Position numbers and translations under genes: made by a program. Of a stretch of 64,000 nt of DNA, positions 26,220-35,554 are shown one piece after another; position 1 is the first letter of the stretch, and every line of letters begins with the position of its first letter. This DNA comes from Sorangium cellulosum (lineage in GTDB: Bacteria > Myxococcota_A > Polyangia > Polyangiales > Polyangiaceae), in assembly GCF_002950945.1 (NCBI RefSeq), contig NZ_CP012673.1, forward strand, positions 2,108,001-2,172,000, written 5' to 3'. The notes under the pieces are model-generated. The model was not told where the DNA came from, searched no databases, and saw nothing but the letters and a program-made list of their open reading frames with translations.

Positions 26220-26932
26220 TCGTCCACCCCCAGATCGGCCAGCACGTGTTTCGGGAGCTTCCGGATCGCGTTCTCGATGGAGTGACGCTCGCTCAGGAAC
26301 GTGACCCCGACCAGCCCCACCTTGGCCGTCGACAGACTCAGGATCGTGAAGGTCATCTTGCTCTTGGATTCGAAATCGGAGCGGAACCGCTCCGGGAGGA
26401 GCACCGCGTCCGCCGTCTGGAACTGGAGCAGCTGCAGCAGATCTTCGATCTTCGTGACGCGCTGGACCTCCGGCGCGTCATTCACGCCCAGCAGCCCGGC
26501 GACGAACCTCGGGAGCGATTTTCGCTCGACCAGGTCGACCATCCCGTACCGGAGCGACGAGAGCATCTCCTTGCTCAGCGGCCTCGTGGAGACGAGCAGG
26601 TACTGCTCCGCGTCGGTCCCCGCCCTCATGCCCTGGAGGTCGGCGGTCCGGTTGAGCGAGGTCAGGACCGGCCGCGGCGAGAGCGCCGCATCCGGCGGAT
26701 TCGCCTCCAGCGCCGTCTTGAAGTCGCTCAGCTTCCCGAACACCGTGACGTCGACGCCGGGCATCGACTCCTCGATCTTCTGCTCTAGGGCGCGCGCGCG
26801 GAGCGGCGTCACCGCATAAACATAGAGCGTGGCGTCGGGGCCGGCCGTCGTCGGCGGGCTGAGAAGCAGGAGGCAACACCCGAAAAGCAGGGCTGCCGCC
26901 AGCAGGATCGATATCCTTTTCACCCCCCTCAT
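26210..26932 (-). CDS. Exported small-molecule-binding-like protein
   Basis: A 240-residue protein starting MRGVKRISILLAAALLFGCCLLLL, with GGGAGG just upstream of the ATG. The signal segment includes adjacent cysteines (FGCC), so it may be lipidated. The mature part (TLYVYAVTPLRARALEQKIEESMPGVDVTVFGKLSDFKTALE ... ADAVLLPERF ... ENAIRKLPKHVLADLGVDEW) has alternating strands and helices. It resembles single-lobed or phosphate/phosphonate-binding-like substrate proteins found next to sensor kinases. It is the first gene of the five-gene operon, overlapping the ABC-type lipoprotein gene. Specific ligand unknown. Confidence 0.65.
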   Translation of the reverse strand: MRGVKRISILLAAALLFGCCLLLLSPPTTAGPDATLYVYAVTPLRARALEQKIEESMPGVDVTVFGKLSDFKTALEANPPDAALSPRPVLTSLNRTADLQGMRAGTDAEQYLLVSTRPLSKEMLSSLRYGMVDLVERKSLPRFVAGLLGVNDAPEVQRVTKIEDLLQLLQFQTADAVLLPERFRSDFESKSKMTFTILSLSTAKVGLVGVTFLSERHSIENAIRKLPKHVLADLGVDEWK

Positions 26933-26957
26933 GCCCTCCCAATCATTTTGTGTAGAG

Positions 26958-26988
26958 AGCGTACCCGACGGACAACCCTCCCTGTCAA
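26958..26988 (-). promoter_or_regulatory. Candidate sigma-70-type promoter of the sensory operon
   Basis: On the minus strand TTGACA (complement of 26983-26988) is followed after 19 bases by TACGCT (complement of 26958-26963), about 25 bases before the ATG at 26932. The -35 is perfect; the -10 is weak and the spacing long. No other candidate is closer to the gene. Confidence 0.35.
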
Positions 26989-27698
26989 GCGCCCCCTCGG
27001 AGGTGACCCTGCGATTCCATTGCGCTTGGTGAAATGTGGACGTTGGAGAGCGCGGCAACATCGAGCGGACGTTGCCCCTCCACGCGCGGGCCAGCATGGC
27101 CTCTCCGGTGACCCCGCGTACGCAAGGCGCGGAGACACACGCTGGACACGGCCAGTGCTCTCGGGGGGCGATGTCGAGCCCCAGGCGCGCGACGCTCCCC
27201 GTTCGTCGCGGCGCGGCCGCGTGGGGCGGCGTTCCTGCCCAGCGGAGTCAGGGCACGCAAACCCGGATTCCACCGGCAAACCCTTCGCCGTCGGCCTACA
27301 TGGTGAGTAATGGTGCACAGGATACCTGGATCTTTTATCCTATCACGCACCAACCACAGAATCTACGGTGTGTTGACGCTCAGCTCGCGAAAACGCGAAG
27401 ACCGAGCCTCGCGATCGAGCTGCCATGTCCGCCTGCTGATCGCGGCGCGCAGCTCTTCTCCGCGGCATCCTACCCAGGCGCCTGACACGGCGCGTTGGCG
27501 ACCACGATTCCCACGTGGGGGCTCGACGTCGCGCGTCGCCCTCTCACCGGAGTCCAGCGCAGGGCATCGACTGGCGGACGGAGCCGCGGGGACACAGAGC
27601 GGCTCTCACCGGACATCGCGCGCCGATGTGGCCTTGTCCATGAGATGGAGTCCCGTCGCGCACCTTGGCCGCTAGCGAGCTCGCCCGGCGCGGCCGCG
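26989..27698. other. Long intergenic region, no gene recognised
   Basis: About 700 bases between the start of the sensory operon and the stop of glpD. It is less GC-rich than its surroundings around 27300-27420. Frames across it are short, Arg- or Ser-rich and not protein-like. The only structure seen is an interrupted palindrome at 27311-27352. It may hold upstream control sites for the operon. Confidence 0.5.
27311..27352. repeat. Interrupted palindrome
   Basis: Nested inverted repeats: TGGTGC (27311-27316) pairs with GCACCA (27347-27352), and AGGATA (27319-27324) pairs with TATCCT (27336-27341), around an 11-base centre. It lies about 380 bases upstream of the sensory operon and 350 bases past glpD. 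It could be an operator or a distal hairpin; no T-tract follows. Confidence 0.5.
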
Positions 27699-29351
27699 TT
27701 ACCTGAGCGGCTGTGCCGTGAGGGGCGCCTTGCCCTCGGCGGGCTGGCGGGCGCCGTGCTCCTGGAAGTACTCCTCCAGCTTCGGCTCGGCCGCTTCCCC
27801 GAAGAGGATCCGGCACGCCTCCCGGAGCCCCGGGGACGTGGAGAGCTCGTCGCGGCGGACGAGCAGCGCGATCTTCGTGCGCCGCCGGAGGAAGTCCTCG
27901 AGCTTCGTGATCATCTCGTGCCGCGCGGCGTACGCGACCTCGCACCGGAGGTCCTCCGCCCCGTCGATCAGGGGGTCGGCCATCCGCGGATCGCGCCGGA
28001 TCTCCTCGAGCAGCCCGAGCGCCTGCGCGCCGTACCGGCGCCAGAGGCGCGCGCTGAGCGCCTCGGACGAGCGCGGCTGCGTCCGCGCGTCGAGGCCGAG
28101 CTGCCGGGCCTCTTCGAAGAACGCGCGGCGCTCGTCCTCGCCCGGCTCGCCGTACCAGCGCGCTGCCGGGCGGGGCAGCGCGACGCCGAGCGCCTGCACC
28201 ACCTCGCAGATCTCCTCGCCCACGTTGAGGCAGTCCGTGAGCTTGCCGCCGAAGATGCTCACGTGCGCCTGCTCCCGGTCCACCTCGACGGCGTGTTTGC
28301 GCGAGAGCAACATCCAGTCGTCGGTGCCGCTGCCGTCCTGCACGGCCAGGGGGCGGACCCCGCAGCGCTCGGCGATGACGTCCGCCTCGGTGAGCGGCCG
28401 GGGCAGGTTGAGGCGCTTGTTGATGTTCGAGAGCACGAAGCGCCGGTCCTCGGGCGTCACGTGTGTCTCCGGGACCTCGACGGGGGTGTCGGTCGTGCCG
28501 ATGCACGTCCGGTTGCCCATGGGGATCACGAAGAACGGCCGGCCGTCGTCCGCGAAGAACGTCAGCACCCGGCGGCTCGAGGTGAGCCGATCCACGATGA
28601 GGTGGATGCCCTTCGAGAAGATGTGGCGGTGGCGCGTCCGCTGGCCCGTCAGCGCGTTGTGCGCGTCGGCGAACGGCCCGCAGGCGTTCACGATCACGCG
28701 CGCGCGGATGGAGAGCTCCCGGCCCGACAGGACGTCGCGGGCGCGCGCGACCCACGCGCCCCCCTCGCGCCGCGCGCCCAGCGACTCGACGTAGTTGGCG
28801 GCCAGGGCGCCGCGATCGAGCGCGGCGCGGACGAAGCCCCAGACGAAGCGCGCGTCGTTGTCGACGAGGTACGCGTCCGAGTACTCGAATCCGCCGTCGC
28901 AGCCGTCCACGTTGATGATCGGCTCCTCCCGCGCGATCGTCCGGCGGGAGAGCAGGCGGGGGAGCTTCGTGAAGAAGCTGCCGATGATCCAGTAAAGCCA
29001 GGTGCCCAGGAAGAGCTTGAAGAGGCCGTGGCGAAAGCCCCGCTCGTGCGCGGCGTAGAACCGGATCTCCTGCACCGACGAGGGGTAACTCCGGAGGAGG
29101 CGGTTCCTCGACCGGCAGAGCTTGCGCACCAGCCGGAATTCGAGGCTTTCCATGTACTTGATGCCGCCCCAGGCGAGGTTCGAGGACTCCTGGCTCGTGA
29201 AGCCCGCGAAGTCGCCCCGGTCGATCAGCGCGACCTTCGCCCCGCGCCCGGCGAGGGCGGCCGCCGCGACCGCGCCGTTGATGCCGCCCCCGAGGACGAG
29301 GACGTCAAACGTCCCGCGGCTCAAGCTGTCGATGTTCGTGGCCCGCAGCAT
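27699..29351 (-). CDS. glpD: FAD-dependent glycerol-3-phosphate dehydrogenase
   Basis: A 550-residue flavoprotein oxidising glycerol-3-phosphate to dihydroxyacetone phosphate and delivering electrons to quinones at the membrane. FAD binding is shown by VLVLGGGINGAVAAAALAGRG at residues ~17-37 and IDRGDFAGFTSQESSNLAWGGIKYME. RVIVNACGPFAD, a catalytic-domain PMGNRTCIGTTDTP segment, and FGGKLTDCLNVGEE follow. The C-terminal helical domain (VAYAARHEMITKLEDFLRRRT) is complete and ends with a ~25-residue low-complexity tail. Length is normal. The upstream gap is 173 bases; no glpF or glpK lies nearby, so regulation by glycerol cannot be inferred. Confidence 0.93.
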   Translation of the reverse strand: MLRATNIDSLSRGTFDVLVLGGGINGAVAAAALAGRGAKVALIDRGDFAGFTSQESSNLAWGGIKYMESLEFRLVRKLCRSRNRLLRSYPSSVQEIRFYAAHERGFRHGLFKLFLGTWLYWIIGSFFTKLPRLLSRRTIAREEPIINVDGCDGGFEYSDAYLVDNDARFVWGFVRAALDRGALAANYVESLGARREGGAWVARARDVLSGRELSIRARVIVNACGPFADAHNALTGQRTRHRHIFSKGIHLIVDRLTSSRRVLTFFADDGRPFFVIPMGNRTCIGTTDTPVEVPETHVTPEDRRFVLSNINKRLNLPRPLTEADVIAERCGVRPLAVQDGSGTDDWMLLSRKHAVEVDREQAHVSIFGGKLTDCLNVGEEICEVVQALGVALPRPAARWYGEPGEDERRAFFEEARQLGLDARTQPRSSEALSARLWRRYGAQALGLLEEIRRDPRMADPLIDGAEDLRCEVAYAARHEMITKLEDFLRRRTKIALLVRRDELSTSPGLREACRILFGEAAEPKLEEYFQEHGARQPAEGKAPLTAQPLR

Positions 29352-29524
29352 GGATGGTCCGGGGCGCGGTGTGCGCGCGCCCCCGGACCTCTATCACGTC
29401 TCCGGCGTCCGCGGGAGGCGGCGCGGCCGAGCCAGATTGACGTGGACGGGCGCGTGGAGGGAGCGCTGCCCCGAAGGTGGGTGAACGACAACGCCGTCCG
29501 CGCGTCGGCGTCGAGGACAGCCCA

Positions 29525-31552
29525 TCACCGCGTCGCCGCCCCGGAAGGCCTCAGTCGCGGCATCGCCGACATCAGGTGAGCGCGCCGCGCGGTCCTCGGC
29601 GCGCCGCCGTGGCCGCCGCTTGCGTGCGGCATGTGCAGGAGCTGCCAGCGCGCCATCTCGGTGTAGACGCCGCCCCGGCGCAGCAGCTCGGCGTGCGGGC
29701 CGCGCTCGACGATGCGGCCGCGCTTCATCACGAAGATCTGGTCGCAGTCGATGACGTTGCTCAGCCGGTGGCTCATCAGCACGATCGTCCGCTGGCCCTT
29801 CAGCGCGCGCAGCGCGTCGCCGATCGTCCGCTCGTGCTCCGCGTCGAGCCCGTCCGTGGGCTCGTCGATCACCAGGATCGGCGCGTCGGTCAGCAGCGCG
29901 CGGGCGATGGCGACGCGCTGCCGCTGGCCGGCGGACAGGTTCAGCCCGCCGTCGACGATCTGCGTGGCGTAGCCGTCCGGCAGCGCCTCGATGAAGCCCG
30001 CCGCCCCCGCCATCGCGGCCGCCCGCCGGATCTCCGCGTCGGTCGCGGAGGGCCGGCCGTAGGCGATGTTCTCGGCGATCGTCGCGGGCAGGAGGATGCT
30101 GTCCTGGAGGACGAGCGCGATGTGCTTCCGGAGGTCGGAGACGCGGATCGCGCGCGTGTCGATGCCGTCGAGCCGCAGCGCCCCGTGCGTCGGGTTGTGG
30201 AAGCGCGGCAGCAGGCTGAGCAGCGTCGTCTTGCCGGCGCCGGCCGAGCCCACGAACGCGACCATCTCCCCCGGCCGGATGGTCGCGTCGATCCCGCGCA
30301 GCACCGGGTGCCCCGGGCGGTACTCGAACCCGACGCCCTCGAGCGTGAGCTGGCGCGGCGCCTGCGGCAGCACGGCCGCGTCGTGGCCGTCGACCACCGC
30401 CTGATCGCGGTCGAGCACCTCGAACACGCGCTGCGCGCCCGCCACGCCGCCCTGCACCGCGGCGCCCGCGCCCGTCAGCTTGCAGAGCGGATCGTAGAGC
30501 ATGCCGAGGTAGCCGAGGAACGCCGTCAGCGCGCCCAGGGTCATGCTGGACGGGCCCGCGCCCGCGCGCGCCTCCACGACGAGGTAGCCGCCGTAGCCGA
30601 GCACGAGCGCGCCGCCGAGCCCGAGGATCGAGCCCACGGCCAGCGTGTGGCCGAGCTCGTCGTGGTGGAGCCGCAGCCACGCCTTCACGCTGTTGCGCAG
30701 GGTCGTGTGGAACCGCGCCTCCTCGTCCGCCTCGCGCCCGAACGCCTGGACGAGCCCGATCGACGCCATCGAGCGCTGCACGGACGTCGTGAGCTGGCTC
30801 TCGACCTCCTTCGCCTCGGTGCACTTCCGGCGCAGCGCGCGCCCGAACCGCGCGTTCGTGAGCAGGAGCGGCGGCACGACCGCGAGCGCGAGCAGCGTGA
30901 GCGCCGGGCTGCGCGACGCCATGATGCAGATCATCACCGCGAGCGTCAGCGCGCTCCCGATCACCGAGACGGCCACGTTGAGGATCCCGTGGAACCCGGC
31001 GGCGTCCTGGTTGAGGCGGTAGAGGGCGTCCCCCTGCGGCTGCGCCCGGTGGTAGCCGATGTGGAGCGCCTGGAGCTTCCGGTACACGTCGCACCGCACG
31101 CGCGTGAGCCCGCCGTAGCCGATGCGGAAGTTGAGCAGGGCGCGGCCCATGCCCACGAACTCCTGCGCCACGCGCAGGGCGAGCGTCATCGCCGCGAGCC
31201 CGACGACGCGGCCGAGCAGGCTGTCCGGCAGCGGCGCGAGCAGGAGGTGATGGACGAAATCCCCCTCGCGCGGCCCGCTCGAGATGAGGTCCACGATGAC
31301 GGCGACCGGCCACACCTGGAGCAGGCTGATCGCGATGGAGACGCCGACCAGGACGCAGAGCGCCCCGAGGCGCGCCCACTCGCCCTTGAAGTAGGCGCCG
31401 ACCCGGAGGAAGAACCGTAGCCTCTCGGCGCCGGCGCGTTGGCTAGGCGCGTCGGTCCCCCGCGCGGAGTTCCCTTGAATGAGCCTTGATATCCCGCCTC
31501 CTCGCCGCGGCTGCGGAGGGTGGGTGTTCTTGCGCTGCGCCGGTGCGCTCAT
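29525..31552 (-). CDS. ABC exporter, fused permease and ATPase
   Basis: A 675-residue half-transporter. Six-helix type I exporter membrane domain from residue ~60 (LGALCVLVGVSIAISLLQVWPVAVIVDLI onwards), with QPQGDALYRLNQDAAGF in the coupling region. The ATPase has Walker A GSAGAGKTT (Lys441), Q-loop VLQDSILLP, signature LSAGQRQR and Walker B ILVIDEPTDGLD. H-loop His follows in LMSHRL. Such homodimers export lipids, drugs or peptides. The ATG at 31552 was chosen over an earlier in-frame start because the added 73 residues look non-coding. A polar 50-residue N-terminal extension and a basic, Gly-rich tail are unusual additions. Substrate unknown. Confidence 0.92.
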   Translation of the reverse strand: MSAPAQRKNTHPPQPRRGGGISRLIQGNSARGTDAPSQRAGAERLRFFLRVGAYFKGEWARLGALCVLVGVSIAISLLQVWPVAVIVDLISSGPREGDFVHHLLLAPLPDSLLGRVVGLAAMTLALRVAQEFVGMGRALLNFRIGYGGLTRVRCDVYRKLQALHIGYHRAQPQGDALYRLNQDAAGFHGILNVAVSVIGSALTLAVMICIMASRSPALTLLALAVVPPLLLTNARFGRALRRKCTEAKEVESQLTTSVQRSMASIGLVQAFGREADEEARFHTTLRNSVKAWLRLHHDELGHTLAVGSILGLGGALVLGYGGYLVVEARAGAGPSSMTLGALTAFLGYLGMLYDPLCKLTGAGAAVQGGVAGAQRVFEVLDRDQAVVDGHDAAVLPQAPRQLTLEGVGFEYRPGHPVLRGIDATIRPGEMVAFVGSAGAGKTTLLSLLPRFHNPTHGALRLDGIDTRAIRVSDLRKHIALVLQDSILLPATIAENIAYGRPSATDAEIRRAAAMAGAAGFIEALPDGYATQIVDGGLNLSAGQRQRVAIARALLTDAPILVIDEPTDGLDAEHERTIGDALRALKGQRTIVLMSHRLSNVIDCDQIFVMKRGRIVERGPHAELLRRGGVYTEMARWQLLHMPHASGGHGGAPRTARRAHLMSAMPRLRPSGAATR

Positions 31553-31805
31553 GAATCGGTGAGCTCCCCTGTTGTTCAGCAAGGCGGTCGCCGCGGTCCT
31601 TGTCGGGCCCTGCCTGACGACCATCGGTTCCAACCAGGTACGAAGATCGGGCGGAGGTGTACCAGCCCTTCGCGTCCGCGCTTTCACCATGTTCGCGGGG
31701 TGCGGCGAGCTCCTGCTGATTTGCTGCGCGCTTGCCCGGGACTCCAGCGCTGGCCGCCGGGGCGCGGCCACGGCACAGGCTGGTGGATCGGCGAGCGCTC
31801 CGTGT

Positions 31806-32390
31806 TTACCCGCGAGTCCGTTGCGCGGAGAGCGCGAGCCTCCGGCCGAGCGCGCGCGCCCGGGGGAGATCGAGCCCGAGCGGCCCGCGGCCAGGCTCTG
31901 GCGGAGGCTGGCTGTCGGGCCGCGCTGCGCTGTCCATCCGCTCCGTCTCGGCGCGGGCGGGGGCCTGGATCAGCGCTCCATGAGCGAGCAGGGGCGCGAT
32001 CATGGAGTGGAGCGCGGCGCGCTGCGCGCCCGGGGCAGGGGACGGCGAGCAGAACACGCACGCCACCTTGCCGGCGAGATCGCCCGACAGCCGCCGCGCG
32101 TCGTCGAGGAAGCGCCCGAGCTGCGCGCTCATGGCGCCGTACCGCGCGGGCGAGCCGAGGGCGATCCCGTCCGCCCACACGAGGTCGTCGCGCTGCGCCA
32201 GCGGGACGGAGGCGAGGTGTTCCCGGGCGGCGCGGATCCTCTCCTGCTCGCTCCAGCGGTCGGTCGGCGCGAGCTCGGCGACCCGCCGCAGCCGCACCGC
32301 CGCCCCGCCCTGCCTGGCGCCCTCCGCGATCGCGGCCGCGAGCTCGGCTGTGCCGCCGTAGAGCGAATAGAAGATCACGGCCACGTTCAT
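31806..32390 (-). CDS. WrbA/flavodoxin-like NAD(P)H:quinone oxidoreductase
   Basis: A 194-residue flavodoxin-fold protein. MNVAVIFYSLYGGTAELA is the FMN phosphate-binding loop, followed by a helix, LVWADGIALGSPARYGAMSAQLGRFLDDA (second FMN loop, WrbA wording with P-x-R-Y-G) and GKVACVFCSPSP. After about residue 150 the sequence turns into a Pro/Arg-rich tail instead of the usual final WrbA segment with G-A, so the C-terminus is shortened or diverged. It is divergently transcribed from the multi-PAS kinase across 93 bases. Quinone reduction is the family role; activity here is inferred. Confidence 0.7.
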   Translation of the reverse strand: MNVAVIFYSLYGGTAELAAAIAEGARQGGAAVRLRRVAELAPTDRWSEQERIRAAREHLASVPLAQRDDLVWADGIALGSPARYGAMSAQLGRFLDDARRLSGDLAGKVACVFCSPSPAPGAQRAALHSMIAPLLAHGALIQAPARAETERMDSAARPDSQPPPEPGRGPLGLDLPRARALGRRLALSAQRTRG

Positions 32391-32483
32391 GGGACCGCAG
32401 GGATGCAGCGGTCGTACCGCCGCGCCGGCGAGCTTGACGTCCCGTGGGGCATTTGCTCGTCTGTCCGCCACGGAGCTCCTGGA

Positions 32484-34949
32484 ATGAACCGATCATCGAG
32501 CAAGCTGCTCTCTCGCGCCGAGGACGACGTCGTCGCCGGCGGGGCTCGCCGCGCGGCGGCCGCGGACAGCGTTTTTCCGACCGGGGGGGAGCTTGGCGCG
32601 CTCTGCCGGGCGAAGGACTGGGGCGCGACGCCGCTCGGCCCCGTCGATCGCTGGCCGCAGAGCCTGAAGACGGCGGTGAGCATCGTGCTCAGCTCCAGGT
32701 TCCCGATGATCGTGCTCTGGGGCCCGGAGCTCATCCAGATCTACAACGACGACTACCGGCTGCTCATGGGGGCCAAGCACCCGGCGGGGCTCGGGCAGGG
32801 GAACCGGGAGTGCTGGCCCGAGGTCTGGCACATCAACGAGGGCATCTACCCGCGGATCTTCAACGGCGAGACGGTCTTCTTCGCGGAGACGATGTACCCG
32901 CTCGCCCCGCACGGGCAGGTCGAGGAGCATTACCTGACGCTCTGCTACAACCCCGTCCGCGACGAGTCGGGCGCGGTGGGCGGCGTGCTCGTGTCGGTCT
33001 TCGACGTGACCCAGGAGGTGCGGGCCCGGATCGAGCGCGACCGCGCGCTGGCGGAGGCCAAGGCCGAGCGCGAGCGCCTCTACGAGGTGTTCATGCAGGT
33101 CCCGGCGATCATCGCGGTGCTGGAGGGGCCGGAGCACACGTTCACCGTGGCCAACCCGCGCTACATCGCGCTGGTCGGGGGGCGCGACGTGCTCGGCAAG
33201 CCGCTGCGGGCGGCGTTGCCCGAGGTCGTGGGCCAGGGGTTCCCGGAGATCCTCGACACCGTGCGCAGCACCGGCAAGCCGTACATGGCCCACGACGCGC
33301 TGGTGAAGCTCGAGCGCGGCGGCGGCGGCGCGCTGGAGGACGTCTACCTCGACTTCGTCTACCAGCCGCTGACAGACGCGCGCGGGAGCGTCTTCGGCAT
33401 CATGGCCCACGCGGTGGAGACCACGGAGCAGGTGCTCGCCAGGCAGCGCGTCGAGGCGCTCGCGGCGGAGCGGGCGGCCATGCTGGGGCAGATCGCCGAC
33501 GCGGTGGTGACCTTCGACAGCGAGGGCAGGGTCAGCTTCCTGAACGCGATGGCGCGCACCCTCTACCCGGGGCTGTGCACCGGGTCGACGCTCGCCGAGC
33601 AGCAGGAGACGATCCCGCTGGAGCGGCTGGACGGCACGCCGTATCCGCCCGAGGAGACCCCGTCGGCCCGGGCGCGGCGGGGCCAGCGCGTGATCGACGA
33701 GGAGTGGATCGTGCGGGCCCCCGGCGCGTCGCCGCGCCGCATCCAGGGGAGCGCGGTGCCGGTCCACGGCGACCGCGGTGAGCAGATCGGCACGGTGCTC
33801 ACCGCCCGCGACATCACCGATCAGCACCACCTGAAGAGGCAGATCGAGATCGAGCGCAACCGGCTGAACGAGGTGTTCATGCAGGCGCCGGCGGCGATCA
33901 TGGTGACCCGCGGGCCCACGCACCTCATCGAGGCCGCCAACCCGCTCTACCAGCTCATGACCGGGAACCGGCCGCTGGTGGGCAAGACCGTGCCGGAGGC
34001 GTTCCCCGATCTCGCCGGCCAGGGGCTCTTCGAGCTGTACGATCAGGTGCTCGCGACCGGCGAGGCGTACGTCGGCAACGAGGCGCCGGTGCGCGTCGAG
34101 CGCTTCGGGCGGACGGAGGAGGGGTATTTCAACTTCGTCTACCAGCCGCTGATCGGGGAGGACGGCGCCGCCTTCGGCGTGATGACCCACGCCATCGAGG
34201 TCACGGACATGGTGCGCGCGCGGCAGCAGGCGGAGCAGCGGGCCGCGGAGCTCTCGCGGCTCACGCAGGCGCTGGAGCAGTCGAACCGCGAGCTCGACCG
34301 GTTCGCGTACGTGACGTCGCACGACCTGAAGGCGCCGCTCCGCGGGATCGCGAGCCTGGCGCAGTGGATCCAGGAGGACGTCGGGGATCAGCTGTCGGCC
34401 GCCTCGCAGGAGCACGTGAGGCTGCTCCTCGGGCGGGTCCACCGCATGGAGGCGCTGATCGACGGGATCCTCGCCTACTCGCGCGCGGGGCGGGTGCGGG
34501 ACGAGGCCGTGCCGGTGGACACGGCGGCGATGGTCAAGGACGTGCTGGACCTGATGGCGCCGGCGCCGCACGTGATGATCGAGGTGCAGCCGGGGCTGCC
34601 CACGGTGCGGGCCGAGCGGGTGCCGCTGCAGCAGGTGTTCATGAACCTGCTCGGCAACGCGATCAAGTTCACGGCGCTGACCCGGGCCGAGCCGCGCGTG
34701 CAGCTGACCTTTCGGGACCTGGGCGAGGTGTACGAGTTCGCCGTGGAGGACAACGGGCCGGGGATCGCGCCCGAATACCACGATCGGATCTGGGGGATCT
34801 TCCAGACGCTGGAGGCGCGTGACAAGGTCGAGGGGGCCGGGATCGGGCTCTCCGTGGTCAAGAAGATCATCGAGACGCGGGGCGGGCGGGTGTGGGTCGA
34901 CTCGACCCTGGACCAGGGCGCCACGTTCCGGTTCACGTGGCCGAAGTAG
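32484..34949 (+). CDS. Multi-PAS sensor histidine kinase
   Basis: An 821-residue soluble kinase. Residues ~30-180 are a PAS-like domain of the kind opening with A-K-D-W-G-A-T-P-L-G-P and S-R-F-P-M-I-V-L-W-G, then YNDDYRLLMG. Two closely similar PAS_4-type domains follow, each starting R-L-(Y/N)-E-V-F-M-Q (at ~190 and ~455), with a third PAS between them (LGQIADAVVTFDSEGRVSFLN). A coiled coil leads to the HisKA domain, His613 in YVTSHDLKAPLRGI. The HATPase has GNAIKFT, DNGPGIAPEY and GAGIGLSVVKKI. The phytochrome-type 'SHDLK' HisKA is typical. GGAG lies upstream of the ATG. The two paired PAS domains look like an internal duplication. No adjacent regulator; a repeat element begins 24 bases after its stop. 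Confidence 0.9.
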   Translation: MNRSSSKLLSRAEDDVVAGGARRAAAADSVFPTGGELGALCRAKDWGATPLGPVDRWPQSLKTAVSIVLSSRFPMIVLWGPELIQIYNDDYRLLMGAKHPAGLGQGNRECWPEVWHINEGIYPRIFNGETVFFAETMYPLAPHGQVEEHYLTLCYNPVRDESGAVGGVLVSVFDVTQEVRARIERDRALAEAKAERERLYEVFMQVPAIIAVLEGPEHTFTVANPRYIALVGGRDVLGKPLRAALPEVVGQGFPEILDTVRSTGKPYMAHDALVKLERGGGGALEDVYLDFVYQPLTDARGSVFGIMAHAVETTEQVLARQRVEALAAERAAMLGQIADAVVTFDSEGRVSFLNAMARTLYPGLCTGSTLAEQQETIPLERLDGTPYPPEETPSARARRGQRVIDEEWIVRAPGASPRRIQGSAVPVHGDRGEQIGTVLTARDITDQHHLKRQIEIERNRLNEVFMQAPAAIMVTRGPTHLIEAANPLYQLMTGNRPLVGKTVPEAFPDLAGQGLFELYDQVLATGEAYVGNEAPVRVERFGRTEEGYFNFVYQPLIGEDGAAFGVMTHAIEVTDMVRARQQAEQRAAELSRLTQALEQSNRELDRFAYVTSHDLKAPLRGIASLAQWIQEDVGDQLSAASQEHVRLLLGRVHRMEALIDGILAYSRAGRVRDEAVPVDTAAMVKDVLDLMAPAPHVMIEVQPGLPTVRAERVPLQQVFMNLLGNAIKFTALTRAEPRVQLTFRDLGEVYEFAVEDNGPGIAPEYHDRIWGIFQTLEARDKVEGAGIGLSVVKKIIETRGGRVWVDSTLDQGATFRFTWPK

Positions 34950-34973
34950 CGGGGCGGGGGAGCCGAGCCGGGA

Positions 34974-35232
34974 GCGCCGGCGGGTGGGTCCGCGCTCGCC
35001 GGCGTGGCGCGGGCGGGCGCTGGCCAATCGGCAAGACTGGGGCGGGGGAGCTTGCGCTGAGAACACCGCCCGGCATGTCTCCCTTCGGGCCTCGATGACT
35101 GAGACGTTATGGTGCGCGCCACACGAGGCGCGCCTGGGACGTGGAGACTGCTGAAGCCTTATGGCACCTCAGGTCGGTGCTCGGCGCGCCCGCCCGCGCC
35201 ACGCCGGCGAGCGCGGACCCACCCGCCGGCGC
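34974..35232 (+). mobile_element. MITE-like repeat element, copy 2
   Basis: A 259-bp element with identical 47-bp inverted ends (34974-35020 and its complement ending at 35232), same orientation as copy 1. The pairing extends two bases further outward (GAGCGCC...GGCGCTC). Relative to copy 1 its arms carry three substitutions, each mirrored in the opposite arm. The centre is about 97% identical to copy 3. It carries no ORF of protein-like character. It starts 24 bases after the stop of the multi-PAS kinase. Confidence 0.85.
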
Positions 35233-35554
35233 TCGCGGTCGGGGGAAGAAGGGGGGAGGGAACCCGAAGAACAACCGTGATGGGCTGGACGTCCACGCAA
35301 GTCACTGTCGCTCTTTCTTGCGGTGGAGCCTCACGACGTGAGGTGAAGTCGCTTGTCGATGGGAAGACGGCCGCGCTCGCGGAGGAGCGGCGGGCTGGCT
35401 TCTCCGCTCGACGCTTGTGCGCTGCGCGAACCGGAATACACGTCGCCGAGGGCGCGTTGCGACGTCGGTGTGACAGCCCCTGTTTCCGCTTGCGGGGACG
35501 GTCTCATGCGCCCATATGCAGCGCGCGGCACGTGGCCCGCGAGGAGCGAGGAAC
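35233..35554. other. Intergenic region upstream of phoD
   Basis: This 322-base stretch between repeat copy 2 and phoD should contain the phoD promoter. I see no convincing promoter hexamers and no PHO-box-like direct repeats. A GA-rich tract (GGGGGAAGAAGGGGGGAGGG, 35241-35260) stands out. No gene was recognised. Confidence 0.45.

Noticed and set aside
27036..27485. A 149-codon gene upstream of the sensory operon
   Set aside because: It has no protein-like pattern, crosses the interrupted palindrome and has a weak start. More likely non-coding.
31553..31771. N-terminal extension of the ABC exporter
   Set aside because: The 73 added residues are low-complexity and unlike any exporter. The ATG at 31552 leaves a complete transporter.
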